NCBI RefSeq assembly: GCF_000169095.1
Contig: NZ_AAVU01000006.1
Coordinates: 124,001-188,000, forward strand
Direction: 5' to 3'
DNA: 64,000 nt
DNA from: Lyngbya sp. PCC 8106
GTDB lineage: Bacteria > Cyanobacteriota > Cyanobacteriia > Cyanobacteriales > Microcoleaceae
Part shown: positions 1 to 9,360 of the stretch, piece by piece
How positions within the stretch are numbered: the stretch's first letter is position 1
Layout: the number at the start of each line of letters is the position of its first letter
Translations under genes and position numbers: made by a program
Notes under the pieces: model-generated
Databases searched by the model: none
What the model saw: only the letters and a program-made list of their open reading frames with translations
Told to the model about the DNA's origin: nothing

Positions 1-1777
1 GAGTTTGTTGTTGGGTATGTATTCTCAAGCTAGAGAGAGTTTGATTGACAAAACCAATTTTATAATCTCCCATAATTCTAAACCATAAATCTCCATCTAA
101 AAGTTGATGAAGATTTTCATCAAAACCCCCGACTTTTTCAAAAACAGCTTTAGGAATTAATACGGTTGTAGGTTCACCAATCTTATTTAGTTGTCCTTTT
201 AAACAGTTAGCATCAGATAACAGATCTTGACCTAACTGAATGGGTTTGAGATGTGACCATTGTTGATGAAGATCTTTCCCTCCATTTAAAGCGGCTTGAC
301 AAAGAGAGTTAGATTGAGAATTTTCATCAATAAAAACTCGCCGTGCAGAGAAGACTAAACCAATTTCTGAATCTTGTTCTGCTAAATTAACTAGAGTTTC
401 AATACAGTGCGGTTCAAGGAGATCATCTTGAAATAAAAACTTGATATATTTTCCTTGGGCTTGGGAAATTGAGAAGTTTAAATTTTCAACTAAGCCATAG
501 TTGGGGTGAGGAAAAATTTCAAACGGGATAGAGGTTTTTTGTTGAAATGATTGGGCAATTTCTAGGGTTTTATCACTAGAACCATCATCAGATAGAATAA
601 TTTCTAAATGCGGATAGGTTTGAGAGAAAGCACTCTTGAGTGTTTCAGTGAGAAAGGTTTCTCCGTTGTAGGTGGGAATGATTAAACTTACGAGAGGAAA
701 TTTAGGATGACTTTGAATGGTTGATGGTAATGTTGGGTTGGTTTTAACTTCTGTTTTGGGTGAGGGGGATTGAGTTTTGAGTGGGTGAGTTGTCATCAAG
801 TTGAAAATATCATAACTTCCGGTTAGAAAAGACAAGTTAGAATAGTCAAAGTTATAATACTGTTTGATTAAGCTAGATTTTTTCGGATCTCCTAGAAGGT
901 TAAAGAGGGTATCTAAACCCAAATATCTATGAGGTGAACGTTCGACTTTTAAGGCTTGTCTGGCGATTAAAAAGGCTGCTAATTGGGGGTTGAGTTGTTC
1001 ACCGAATTCTAGACAGTCGGGAAATATTTTGAGTAGATTTTCATAAACGTCTTGACAGAAGTATCGTTTTAAAGTTTGAGAGAGTTCAAAGTTATGACGA
1101 ATGATTGTTTCAGGTTTTATTCCACTAATATTAGATTGATGAACTCGATAGTTGACTAAAGGTTCTGGTAAGATATAAAGTTCATATTTCAGACAAAATC
1201 GCACCCAAAAATCAAAGTCAGGAATTTGGCGGAATCGAGAGTCGTAAAACCCAATTTGTGAATAACAGTTTTTCCGAATGAGAGAGCTTGTTTGACAGAG
1301 ACAGTTATCTTTCGAGAAAAAGGTATTTAGCCATTGAAAGCGAGTTCGGTTTTGCTGAAGAAAAACCTGGTCGAGAAAAGAGTTAGAAGGGGGTAAATTT
1401 TCCCCTTGACTGTCAATGAGCTGAGGATAACTCAAAACCGCCTGATATTGAGGATTTTGATCCAAAAATAAAACTTGTTTTTCTAGCTTTTTTGGAACAA
1501 ATACATCATCGGAATGTAGAATCGCAATCAACTCTCCTTGGGCTTGTTGAATGCCATAATTTGTGGCTATACTTTCTCCGTGATTTTGTTCAAAGCTAAA
1601 GAGTCGAATACGAGGATCGTTGTTTTCTAGAATTTTCTCAACGGTTTGATCGGAAGACCCATCATTGACAATAATGATCTCAAAATCTTGATAGGTTTGA
1701 CGGAGAACACTATCAACAGCTTGAGAAATATAGGCGGCTTGGTTATAAGCGGGTATAACAACAGAAACTCGTGGCAT
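1..1777 (-). CDS. Two-domain family 2 glycosyltransferase (3' end outside window)
   Basis: The reading frame starts at the ATG at 1775-1777 and stays open to the window edge (592 codons seen), so the C-terminus is missing. Residues 1 to about 220 form a GT2 (GT-A) domain: it opens with PRVSVVIPAYNQAAYISQ, continues with the nucleotide-sugar motif IIIVNDGSSDQT and has an HSDDVF acidic motif. A second GT2 domain starts near residue 360 (VSLIIPTYNGETFL, then LSDDGSSDKT and FQDDLLEPH). Tandem GT2 domains in one chain are typical of enzymes that extend surface polysaccharides with two sugars or linkages; donor and acceptor cannot be read from sequence. It is divergent from the gene at 2046 and belongs to the glycan locus that continues to 22.8 kb. 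Family assignment is secure; substrate is unknown. Confidence 0.9.
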   Translation of the reverse strand, partial: MPRVSVVIPAYNQAAYISQAVDSVLRQTYQDFEIIIVNDGSSDQTVEKILENNDPRIRLFSFEQNHGESIATNYGIQQAQGELIAILHSDDVFVPKKLEKQVLFLDQNPQYQAVLSYPQLIDSQGENLPPSNSFLDQVFLQQNRTRFQWLNTFFSKDNCLCQTSSLIRKNCYSQIGFYDSRFRQIPDFDFWVRFCLKYELYILPEPLVNYRVHQSNISGIKPETIIRHNFELSQTLKRYFCQDVYENLLKIFPDCLEFGEQLNPQLAAFLIARQALKVERSPHRYLGLDTLFNLLGDPKKSSLIKQYYNFDYSNLSFLTGSYDIFNLMTTHPLKTQSPSPKTEVKTNPTLPSTIQSHPKFPLVSLIIPTYNGETFLTETLKSAFSQTYPHLEIILSDDGSSDKTLEIAQSFQQKTSIPFEIFPHPNYGLVENLNFSISQAQGKYIKFLFQDDLLEPHCIETLVNLAEQDSEIGLVFSARRVFIDENSQSNSLCQAALNGGKDLHQQWSHLKPIQLGQDLLSDANCLKGQLNKIGEPTTVLIPKAVFEKVGGFDENLHQLLDGDLWFRIMGDYKIGFVNQTLSSLRIHTQQQT

Positions 1778-2045
1778 AATGAGTAGAGGTAAACTTTAAA
1801 TAAAAATTACAATATTGCGTTTAGAGTTTAACGGAGATTATTTTGGTTCGGTGTCTTCTGTTTAAGATTCATGCGATTTTTGTACGGGAGTCAATAGAGC
1901 TTGTGAATTCGTCAAAAAAACATCGAATTTATGATACAGTAAAAAGAGTTGAGTCCGCTTGCAAGGATTATATTGAGCTGTCCTTGTTGGATACAACGGA
2001 TTAAGGATTAGATCGAACATTGAGCATAGTCTGGCTGTTAAATTT

Positions 2046-3785
2046 ATGAATGCAAATATAGCTAGCTCTCCAACTCCAGAAGAACAACGTTTCCATCCGT
2101 TCTCCCCTTCTTCTGATTTGCTCCCCTTGTTAAGCGCCAATGCTCAAGTGATTGTGGAAGTTGGAAGGGGTGCGAACACAACAGCAAGTCAGTATAAGCA
2201 AATAAATCCTCACTGTTCATATATTGGAATTGTATCAAATTCTCAAGAGGCTGAAGCCTGTCTACATTTTGATCGGGTAATTGTTGGAGATTTTCAACAG
2301 ATTGAACTGAAATCTATCGGTTTAGAAGGCGGTAAGGTTGATTGTTTGGTCTATGATAATATTCTCCCGTTAACGAAAAACTCGATTCAAATTCTTCAGC
2401 TTCAAAGTAATTGGTTACATACTGAAGGAGAAGTAATCGCTTGTATTTATAATGTACAGTATTGGCGGAAAATTGTAAATTTGTTACAGGGAAAATGGGG
2501 AAGTCTTGATGACCAAACCCTAACTCAACTCGAACCAAATCCCCAACCCGAATTCACCTTAGAAAAAATCCAATATTTATTTCAATCTGCGGGACTTCAA
2601 ATCTGTGAAATCCAAACTCGCGGACAAAAAGATGAACAATTTCAACAGTTTTTACAACTGATGCAACCGATGATTCAAGCATTAGGTTTAGATGCGAATC
2701 GTTTTGCAACTCAAACTGCTGCCGAACGTTATTTAATCCGAGCAACTCGTTCACCTAAACTGCTACGTCGCTTACTCATTCAAACAATAATGATGGCGCC
2801 AACTGCTTGCGATCGCGTGCGCGTTTTAGAACCAGATCGGTTGACTCAAACTCAACTCGGAACTCGTGCGGTTTCTGCGGCTAAATCTTTTCCGACTGTT
2901 GCACCGATACCGGGAGAAGAAAAGGTGATAATTTGGCAGAGAACGATTATGTCTTATCAAGATTATCTCCCCAAATTAAGACAATTCCTCCAACAAGATT
3001 ATCTGATTATTGCGGAAATTGATGATAATCCTCTCAGACGACGAGAATATGCAGAAAATCGTTATTTAAGTTATCGAGGATGTCATGGTGTACAAACCTC
3101 AACCGAGGCTTTAGGGGTGTTTTTACGACAACTTAATCCTCATGTTGCTGTCTTTGCAAATCAATTGGCTTATTTACCGCCTCCGCGAGAGTATCAAACG
3201 GATGTTGTAACGATATTTTTTGGGGCATTAAATCGGGAAAAAGACTGGAAACCAATTATTAAAACGTTAAACAAAGTTTTAGCAAAATATCAACAAAAAG
3301 TGCGAGTAAAAGTAATCCATGATCGCTTATTTTTTGATAGACTCGAAACGCAGAATAAAGAATTTGAACCCTTTTGTAGTTATCAGCGGTACCAAGAGAT
3401 TCTACATTCTTGTGATATTGGATTATTGCCTCTGGCTGCTACACCCGTTAATTTAATGAAATCAGATTTAAAATTTATAGAATGTGCAGGTCATGGCGTT
3501 GCTGTTTTAGCGAGTCCAACGGTTTATAAACAGTCGATCATTGAGGGAAAAACTGGATTAATTTATTATACAATAAAACAGTTTGAAACAAAGCTGAGTG
3601 AATTAATAGCTAATCATACATTTCGCCAAGAACTCGCCGTAAATGCCTATGAATGGGTGCGGAATCATCGTTTACTCTGCCAACATTATCCCCAGCGACG
3701 AACTTGGTATTTGCAAATGCGCGATCGCTTACCTGAGTTAAATCAACAATTACGTCAGCGTGTACCGGAATTGTTTGTAAAATAA
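2046..3785 (+). CDS. Methyltransferase-like / glycosyltransferase-like fusion protein
   Basis: This 579-residue protein appears to have two parts. The first ~230 residues look like a degenerate class I methyltransferase fold: VIVEVGRGANTTASQYK resembles the SAM-binding motif I, and there is an acidic strand end at KVDCLVYDNIL and a later FQSAGLQICEIQTRG element common in such folds. Residues ~290-560 resemble a GT-B glycosyltransferase: a Rossmann-like half (DYLIIAEIDDNPL), then VVTIFFGALNREKDW and a C-terminal nucleotide-sugar half with HSCDIGLLPL and SDLKFIECAGHGVAVLASP. The motif I glycines are not ideal, so methyl transfer may be lost. It is 21 bases upstream of the next gene on the same strand, suggesting co-transcription. 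No clear ribosome-binding site precedes the ATG. A role in surface glycan synthesis is inferred from context. Confidence 0.75.
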   Translation: MNANIASSPTPEEQRFHPFSPSSDLLPLLSANAQVIVEVGRGANTTASQYKQINPHCSYIGIVSNSQEAEACLHFDRVIVGDFQQIELKSIGLEGGKVDCLVYDNILPLTKNSIQILQLQSNWLHTEGEVIACIYNVQYWRKIVNLLQGKWGSLDDQTLTQLEPNPQPEFTLEKIQYLFQSAGLQICEIQTRGQKDEQFQQFLQLMQPMIQALGLDANRFATQTAAERYLIRATRSPKLLRRLLIQTIMMAPTACDRVRVLEPDRLTQTQLGTRAVSAAKSFPTVAPIPGEEKVIIWQRTIMSYQDYLPKLRQFLQQDYLIIAEIDDNPLRRREYAENRYLSYRGCHGVQTSTEALGVFLRQLNPHVAVFANQLAYLPPPREYQTDVVTIFFGALNREKDWKPIIKTLNKVLAKYQQKVRVKVIHDRLFFDRLETQNKEFEPFCSYQRYQEILHSCDIGLLPLAATPVNLMKSDLKFIECAGHGVAVLASPTVYKQSIIEGKTGLIYYTIKQFETKLSELIANHTFRQELAVNAYEWVRNHRLLCQHYPQRRTWYLQMRDRLPELNQQLRQRVPELFVK

Positions 3786-3806
3786 ATCAATATATGGTAA
3801 CAAGCA

Positions 3807-4721
3807 ATGCGAATTTTATTTACCCTTCCCCATTTTTATCAAGCCACTAACGAAGGAAAACACGCTTCTCTCGATAAAGATCCTCGTCCGCGTATGATTG
3901 CACTAAGTATGGCGTTAACGGCGCTACGAGGGTTGTACAGCCAGTCTCAATGTACAATTGACATTGGTAAATGTGTGACGCTTCCGGCTAATCAAAGCAA
4001 CAGAAACCAGATTGATATTGTTATTTGTACGACCCAAAACGCCCATTTGCTCTCTCATATTCCCTTACCAACAGGTAGTTTTAAACATCATCAAACGAAT
4101 GCTGAACCGATGTTATTAGGGTTTGAATGTCAGACGGTTTTACGGGATTGTTTGGGTCAGTATGATTATTATTGCTATTTAGAAGATGATTTAATTTTGC
4201 ATGATCCGTGGTTGTTTGTCAAGTTGGGTTGGTTCACTCATCATGCGGGAAATGGATGTTTATTGCAATTAAATCGCTATGAAGTTTCTCCTAATGGTCA
4301 AGTGGCAAAAGCTTATGTTGATGGTGATCTTTTACCTCATCTAACGGCTAAGTTTCAAAACGTCCAGGAACAACCGCAATTTGTGGGAAAAGTGATGGAA
4401 CAGTCGGTGAAGTTTCAACGGGCTTTAAACCCTCATTCTGGCTGTTATTTTTTAAATGCTGAACAGATGGAATATTGGGTGAAACAACCCTATTTTTTAG
4501 ATCGAGATTGTAGCTTTGTTGGGCCTTTAGAAAGTGCAGCTACACTCGGAATTATGAAAACGTTTAAAATCTATAAACCCGCCCCTAGTTATGCTAATTT
4601 TCTCGAAATTCAACATTTTGGGTCTGGTTTTTTGAACTTAATTGGGAAACAAGTTAAGTTTGTTAGTCCGATAGAAGATGAGGTTAAAACCCCCACCAAA
4701 CTCCCCTTACCTTCTGAGTGA
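3807..4721 (+). CDS. Putative GT-A-fold glycosyltransferase-like protein
   Basis: A 304-residue protein of no certain family. It opens with MRILFTLPHFY, like glycosyltransferase N-termini, and the centre contains DYYCYLEDDLILHDPWLF, where the EDD stands in the place of the metal-binding DxD of GT-A enzymes. It then has a region rich in aromatic residues and the element HSGCYFLNAEQMEYW. There is no signal peptide or membrane segment. The start lies 21 bases after the preceding methyltransferase/glycosyltransferase-like gene, so the two probably form a transcript. A decayed transposon remnant follows directly. A glycosyltransferase role is inferred from the acidic motif and neighbours; it could also be a non-catalytic homologue. 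Confidence 0.65.
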   Translation: MRILFTLPHFYQATNEGKHASLDKDPRPRMIALSMALTALRGLYSQSQCTIDIGKCVTLPANQSNRNQIDIVICTTQNAHLLSHIPLPTGSFKHHQTNAEPMLLGFECQTVLRDCLGQYDYYCYLEDDLILHDPWLFVKLGWFTHHAGNGCLLQLNRYEVSPNGQVAKAYVDGDLLPHLTAKFQNVQEQPQFVGKVMEQSVKFQRALNPHSGCYFLNAEQMEYWVKQPYFLDRDCSFVGPLESAATLGIMKTFKIYKPAPSYANFLEIQHFGSGFLNLIGKQVKFVSPIEDEVKTPTKLPLPSE

Positions 4722-4777
4722 GGTCACAAAAAACAATAGGATGAGCAATGCCCATCCTACTCTTAATTCATTGACAT

Positions 4778-4810
4778 CCTCCCAACGCCAACATTCTTTA
4801 TGGCGTGGGA
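4778..4810 (-). repeat. Element-end repeat, copy 1
   Basis: A 33-base sequence just beyond the TnpB fragment stop. On the minus strand CCCACGCCA and TGGCGTTGGG can pair, giving a stem around a TAAAGAATGT-type loop. A near copy is at 5146-5178; both contain CCAACATTCTTTA. Confidence 0.6.
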
Positions 4811-4823
4811 TTCCCAAACATCG

Positions 4824-4946
4824 CTATTTGAGTTTCTGCTTCTTCCCGAGCGGGGCGAGCGCACCTGCCCTCCGAGAGTTATTCCCTTTAGGTCTTAAGG
4901 TCGCTCCACAGACTATCCCCGCAAGTCCTGCGGTTAGATATGTGTC
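4824..4946 (-). pseudogene. TnpB (IS200/IS605 family) C-terminal fragment
   Basis: Read on the minus strand, these bases encode DTYLTAGLAGIVCGAT, then a basic stretch (LRPKGNNSRRAG) and a lysine-rich end before a TAG stop at 4824-4826. TAGLAGI-CGA followed by a basic tail is the usual end of cyanobacterial TnpB/OrfB proteins, just after the zinc ribbon. Upstream in the same frame the similarity fades and a stop appears at about 4990, so the RuvC-like nuclease domain is absent. This is a fragment with no expected activity. Confidence 0.65.
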
Positions 4947-5145
4947 GAAATCCAAACTGAATTTCTTTTTAACTGTTGATTCAAGGGATGTTTATGCCAT
5001 TGCCCCGTCATCAATTCCTGAGTCTACCAATTTGTCTGCGCCGCCAGGTGTAACTGGACGCGCGCACGCTCATGGCTATCTGAATCCATTGTCTCGGGTG
5101 GGTCAGTGACCACTTGTATTGTACCAGAAATCTCTGTGCGGCATT

Positions 5146-5178
5146 CCTCCCAACTCCAACATTCTTTAGGTCGTGGGT
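5146..5178 (-). repeat. Element-end repeat, copy 2
   Basis: Second copy of the sequence at 4778-4810, differing at a few positions (for example ACTCC in place of ACGCC). Its presence 368 bases away without its own TnpB fragment points to a second truncated element or an internal duplication. Confidence 0.6.
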
Positions 5179-5245
5179 CTCCTGCCGCCGGAAGATGAAG
5201 AATTCAACTGAACTCACTCACGAGAAACCTCCGGGAGTTTGGAAG

Positions 5246-5266
5246 CCCCGTGTCTTTAGACCGGGG
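5246..5266 (+). repeat. IS200/IS605 right-end or omega-RNA-like hairpin C
   Basis: CCCCG-T-GTC pairs with GACCGGGG around a TTTA loop, and GGAAG precedes it. The context (AAACCTCCGGGAGTTTGGAAG just upstream) is the form usually seen at the end of cyanobacterial TnpB elements. No T-run follows, so it is not a standard terminator. Confidence 0.55.
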
Positions 5267-5536
5267 AGGAAAAACGACACGAGCAGTTTTAACCGCCTGT
5301 ATAAAAAAATTAATGGGGGTATGGTTGCCCCCAACACCCATTTCTGGGGTAATTTTTTCTGAGCCAATGTTTTTCAAGCTTGTTCGGCTAGTTGCACTTT
5401 CTTACCCCGAGTCGGAATGTTTAACAAAAATACGCGACTAGCTACAAACGGTCAAGCATTTGTAGGTGTCATAACTCTAAAAACGTAGTCCAACAAGACT
5501 TAGGCAGGTCAGCTATCTAAGAGAGAGGCGCTTCGG

Positions 5537-5557
5537 CCCCTGCTCTTTAGAGCGGGG
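5537..5557 (+). repeat. IS200/IS605 right-end-like hairpin D
   Basis: CCCC-T-GCTC pairs with GAGCGGGG around a TTTA loop, a design almost identical to the hairpin at 5246. It lies 12 bases beyond the stop codon of the minus-strand RTX gene; on that strand no T-run follows, so a terminator role is uncertain. Confidence 0.5.
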
Positions 5558-5568
5558 TGCTGACTCAT

Positions 5569-7686
5569 TTAGATAAAGATAATGTCAGTCCGAGATAAAT
5601 CAGGGCCACGTCCATCTTGGAGACTAAAGCGAGCTACAGTTGTTGCTGCATCTGGGCCTAAACCATCCGGGTCATACTGCAAGATACCGCCTTGGCGCTG
5701 GTAAACCAGAACTCCGGTATCAACATCTGCAACCACGGTATTAGCCGTGCTGACAGTGCTTCCAGGGCTAGCCAGATAGGTTTGAGTTGCACCGAGTTCA
5801 ATTAACTCACTGTCATTCGGACGTCCAGTGGAATTAAACTCAAAGCCACCGTTAGTACCCGCAGCACGAGTAAAGACTAACTTATCAACACCAATGCTGA
5901 AGTCACCAATTAAGTCCGCTAACGTACTGGTTGCTCCGGTGCTTTGGAAGACTTCTGCTGCAAACTGATAGAAGAAGGAATCGCTGCCCTCTCCACCAAT
6001 TAACGTATCCCCAAAAGAAGGTCCACCTGCAACCGGGTCTAAGTTAAAGCTACCTTGGAGGGTATCATCTCCATCTTGACCGACCAGAGAATCATCACCT
6101 TGTCCACCGAATAGGAAGTCATTTCCACCCCCTGCGGCGATGGTATCATTTCCTTGACCGATGAATGTCAGTTCGCCCTGGTTGTCACCTGTAATCGTAA
6201 CTTGTGTACCCCCACGCAGGACATCATCACCTGCACCGCCTCGGATACTGTCATCGCCGTTACTACCGTCAATAACGTTGTCGCCTAAGGTATCAAACAG
6301 AACAAAGACTTCACCTTCAGCCGGTTGGATGTTAAAAGCAGTAATGCTGTCGTTTCCTTCCAGGTTTGCGGAGTCTGTGAGCAGAATATCGCTGGTGGAA
6401 TTGAGGGTAATGGTATCGTTTCCAGAACCGCCAGCGAAGACGTTGATTAACCCAGATGCGGTTGCATCTTGAGAGGCACCACTGAGGATATCATCCCCCG
6501 CACCCCCAAACAGACTAACTTCGAGTGAAGTGGTTGCGGTTCTAACGAAGCCAGTACCATCGAGGGTATCGTTACCGTCTCCGCCATCCATCAGCGTGAA
6601 CAAGCCAGACATCAAGTCATCGCCGCCACCGCCAATCATGACATCGCTTTCAAAGGCAGCATTTAGGGTATCGTTACCTTCTCCGCCATCGAGGGTACTT
6701 TCTCCAGCAAAACCCGGTAAACTGCTGAATACACCTTGAGCCGTGAGGACATCTGAGGTCATTGTCATCAGACTGTCATCCCCATCGCCCCCGAAAACGG
6801 AATCTTGGACGGCAAAACTTTGAATCGTGTCGTTACCCGCACCCCCGTTGAAGATGTTGCTACCTTCGCCAAATAAACCAATACCGCCTCTGAGTAGGTC
6901 GTTACCGTCGCCCCCTTCTAAGGTTGTGCGGACGATACCGAGAGTAGACGGTTGTGAGGTTGTTCCACCAATCGCAGTCCGTTGTTCAATGCGGTTTCGG
7001 ATAATGACAACATCATCACCCAAGTCACCTGCTGCATAGGTCGTGCTACCCACCCCAACAACAGAGTCATCACCTTGACCCCCGTAGAGGCTTTCCGACT
7101 CACCTGTACCCACAATTGTGTCGTTACCGAGGTTTCCTGCAACGAAGTTACGACCTTGGTTAACGCCTGCAATTTGAGAGCCGATGTTAATACCAATATT
7201 ACTACCACCGCCTGCGGTCGAGAACCCGATCAGGTCATCGTCCTTACCGCCATAGATGGAGTCACCGCCTTGAACACCGCCTAAGATGGTGTCATTACCC
7301 GCGTTTCCAAACTGTAGGTTGTTAACGGATAAAGCTAAAATAAAATCTCGGTCAGCCCCACCGTAAAGACTCGCCGTTGAACTGGCCGTTAGGGTATCAC
7401 GACCATCGTCGCCAATTGCCCGAGAAACGTTTTCAACAATCAGCGAGTCATTGCCTTGACCCCCGAAAAGTGTATCGTTCGGGCCTCTACTGGTGAGGAC
7501 GTCATTATCTTGGTTGCCTTCAATTTGACTGCCGCCCAAAGTGGCGGAGAGAATCGTGTCATTGCCGATTCCCCCTAAAACAGTATCCGGCTTCACCGCT
7601 ACTATCGAATTTTGATCCCAAAAATTAGGACCCGAGCCAAGTATTTCATCAAGTCTTGTCGGATTACCTATTGGTTGTGATGTCAT
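5569..7686 (-). CDS. RTX-type calcium-binding repeat protein
   Basis: The 705-residue acidic product is built almost entirely of nonapeptide RTX/hemolysin-type repeats (GGxGxDx-hydrophobic-x), for example GGQGNDSL, GGDGNDLL, GGAGNDTI and GGQGDDSL, which form calcium-binding parallel beta rolls. The last ~150 residues form a distinct domain (DSFFYQFAAEVF, IGVDKLVF) ending SRTDIIFI, consistent with a C-terminal type I secretion signal. The ATG at 7684-7686 is chosen because GGAGGAG lies 10 bases upstream; an upstream in-frame start would overlap that site. It lies downstream of the polysaccharide operon on the same strand but after a 390-base gap, so it is probably transcribed separately. Probable secreted surface or sheath protein; no enzymatic domain is visible. 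Confidence 0.9.
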   Translation of the reverse strand: MTSQPIGNPTRLDEILGSGPNFWDQNSIVAVKPDTVLGGIGNDTILSATLGGSQIEGNQDNDVLTSRGPNDTLFGGQGNDSLIVENVSRAIGDDGRDTLTASSTASLYGGADRDFILALSVNNLQFGNAGNDTILGGVQGGDSIYGGKDDDLIGFSTAGGGSNIGINIGSQIAGVNQGRNFVAGNLGNDTIVGTGESESLYGGQGDDSVVGVGSTTYAAGDLGDDVVIIRNRIEQRTAIGGTTSQPSTLGIVRTTLEGGDGNDLLRGGIGLFGEGSNIFNGGAGNDTIQSFAVQDSVFGGDGDDSLMTMTSDVLTAQGVFSSLPGFAGESTLDGGEGNDTLNAAFESDVMIGGGGDDLMSGLFTLMDGGDGNDTLDGTGFVRTATTSLEVSLFGGAGDDILSGASQDATASGLINVFAGGSGNDTITLNSTSDILLTDSANLEGNDSITAFNIQPAEGEVFVLFDTLGDNVIDGSNGDDSIRGGAGDDVLRGGTQVTITGDNQGELTFIGQGNDTIAAGGGNDFLFGGQGDDSLVGQDGDDTLQGSFNLDPVAGGPSFGDTLIGGEGSDSFFYQFAAEVFQSTGATSTLADLIGDFSIGVDKLVFTRAAGTNGGFEFNSTGRPNDSELIELGATQTYLASPGSTVSTANTVVADVDTGVLVYQRQGGILQYDPDGLGPDAATTVARFSLQDGRGPDLSRTDIIFI

Positions 7687-8076
7687 TGATTTTTCACTCC
7701 TCCGCAATCATGTCAATAAAACCGTTGGGACTACAGACACTGCCTGAGACACCATACTTTGTTCGGCAGTAGTTTAACCTTTCCGCCCTCAGCAAGTCTA
7801 GTCCCTGACAACCACTTCTGTCTACTGACTGTTGGTGGCTGTTTATACTTTGAGAGTTTACCCTAAATGTTTTCAAGCTTGACCTTCCTTTAAGTGTCTG
7901 CTAATCATTTCTCTATAAAGTTGCGTCGGGTACCCAACTGTTGTAGACGCAGTGGGTTTGCTCAAGGTTCCAGTCTATCCGTTGTTATCCCCTCGCTACC
8001 CGCTCACACTGAGAGTATGATCAGGCTGATTGACGCCCGGATACAAACGGTTCTACTTATTGCGTGTTTGTGATTG
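7687..8076 (-). other. 390-base leader region of the RTX gene
   Basis: No gene or stable hairpin was recognised here. It holds the GGAGGAG ribosome-binding site of the RTX gene (about 7696-7702) and must contain its promoter. Reading frames on either strand are short and show no family features. Confidence 0.4.
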
Positions 8077-9294
8077 TCAGGAACGATTTGCGACTTCCTG
8101 AATTAGTTGTAATTGCAGGGGAAGCAGTTTTGCTAAATCATAGCGTTCTAAAGCCGTTTGACGTGCTTTGAGACGGATTTCTGCCATGCGATCCCGGTGA
8201 TCAAGGACTTCTGAGACTCGATCTGCAATCTGTTTGGGCGAGAAAAAGTCCACTAATAAACCGTTTTCTCCATCCTGAATGACTTCTTTGACCGGGGATG
8301 TATCCGAACCGACGATTAAACACCCTGTAGACATCGACTCAATCATTGACCAAGACAGCACAAATGGCCGGGTTAAGTAAATGTGGACATCAGAGGCTTG
8401 AATCACTTTTAAATATTGGCCGTAAGGCAATGGCCCCACAAAATGAATTCGAGATAAATCTAACGGTATTTTCTTGAGCATATGCTCTTTGTAACTGACC
8501 CCATCGGGTAAGGATTTACCATAGCAAACTCGCTCTGACCCCACAACGACTACATGGCAGTTGGGCCGACGTTCCTGGATATACGCCACTGCTTCGATAA
8601 ATTCGGGAAAACCTCGATAGGGTTCCATTCCTCGGGCGACATAAGTGACCAGTTCCTCGACACCGGATAAATCACAGTTGGGAAGCACCAGCTTGGCCCC
8701 TGGATCGGGTTTGAAGTAGCTGGTATCGACTCCATCATGGAGAACTGAGATCTTACTCTGCAATTGGGAGGGAAATTGCGATCGCTGCCAATGGGTGGGA
8801 GATATCCCCCGGTCACAAGAGTACAAATCAACCAGGATCGGAGTATTTTTAATCCGAATACGGGCCATATCATCAACGGTCAGGGGATCGGCTGGATCAA
8901 AGTCCGCATCCGATCCTCGACTGTGATAGAACCATTCAAAATAACATAGCAGGGGTGTATCGGGAAAGGCTTCTTTTGTAAACAACGTTGGCCCCCACCC
9001 CGAATGACCACAGATGATATCGGGGACAAACCCTTTGGCTTTTAGTTGTTCGGCCATTCTAAATACCCCTTGTCCATGCAACACAGCACTTTCTAAGGCG
9101 CGAACGTATTGATGGGTTTGGTTACTGGGATCGCGAGAGGGTTTAAATAAGGCTTTATGAACTCCGGGAATTTTCCACTCTGGACGCTCGTTTTTTGTCC
9201 CAAATACAATTTGATTTTTTGGGTCGGCCCCTAATGCGGTGATAATATGGCGATATTGAGCAGGGAAGTTAGGATGTAAAAATAAGGCTCGCAT
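8077..9294 (-). CDS. Family 4 glycosyltransferase
   Basis: A 405-residue GT-B enzyme. The N-terminus MRALFLHPNFPAQYRHI is the form seen in cyanobacterial GT4 proteins that begin with a Rossmann-like acceptor domain. The donor-binding half shows YVARGMEPYRGFPEFIEA, VVVVGSERVCYG, IHFVGPLPYGQYLKVIQ and the EX7E-like region IESMSTGCLIVGSDTSPVKEVI, followed by DGENGLLVDFF. These are the hallmarks of retaining GT4 enzymes. It is the last gene of the minus-strand glycan operon, 66 bases after the sulfotransferase-methyltransferase gene. No strong ribosome-binding site precedes the ATG. Cytoplasmic or membrane-associated sugar transfer is expected; the sugar is unknown. Confidence 0.9.
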   Translation of the reverse strand: MRALFLHPNFPAQYRHIITALGADPKNQIVFGTKNERPEWKIPGVHKALFKPSRDPSNQTHQYVRALESAVLHGQGVFRMAEQLKAKGFVPDIICGHSGWGPTLFTKEAFPDTPLLCYFEWFYHSRGSDADFDPADPLTVDDMARIRIKNTPILVDLYSCDRGISPTHWQRSQFPSQLQSKISVLHDGVDTSYFKPDPGAKLVLPNCDLSGVEELVTYVARGMEPYRGFPEFIEAVAYIQERRPNCHVVVVGSERVCYGKSLPDGVSYKEHMLKKIPLDLSRIHFVGPLPYGQYLKVIQASDVHIYLTRPFVLSWSMIESMSTGCLIVGSDTSPVKEVIQDGENGLLVDFFSPKQIADRVSEVLDHRDRMAEIRLKARQTALERYDLAKLLPLQLQLIQEVANRS

Positions 9295-9360
9295 GGTTCA
9301 TGTAAAATGGATCTTGAATTGATACTCATTACAAATTTCAGCACAATCGATGCAAATCCC

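Larger units (their letters stand above)
4778..5557. mobile_element. Decayed IS200/IS605-type remnant region
   Basis: The 847 bases between 4722 and 5568 hold no intact gene but several pieces of a TnpB-carrying element. There is a minus-strand TnpB C-terminus (4824-4946). Two copies of a 33-base sequence lie at 4778-4810 and 5146-5178 and differ at only a few positions. Two short GC hairpins of near-identical design lie at 5246-5266 and 5537-5557, each a CCCC/GGGG-based stem with a TTTA loop. Such hairpins close the right end (and the omega RNA scaffold) of IS200/IS605 elements. No TnpA and no catalytic part of TnpB were found. The two repeated parts suggest that more than one element, or a nested copy, decayed here. 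Confidence 0.6.

Noticed and set aside
4678..5441. Plus-strand frames in the transposon remnant
   Set aside because: They run antisense to the TnpB fragment and through hairpins, with no coding features.
6161..7284. Long frames on the plus strand opposite the RTX gene
   Set aside because: They are shadows caused by the repeated GGxGxD codons; composition is proline/serine-rich and no ribosome-binding site or family match exists.
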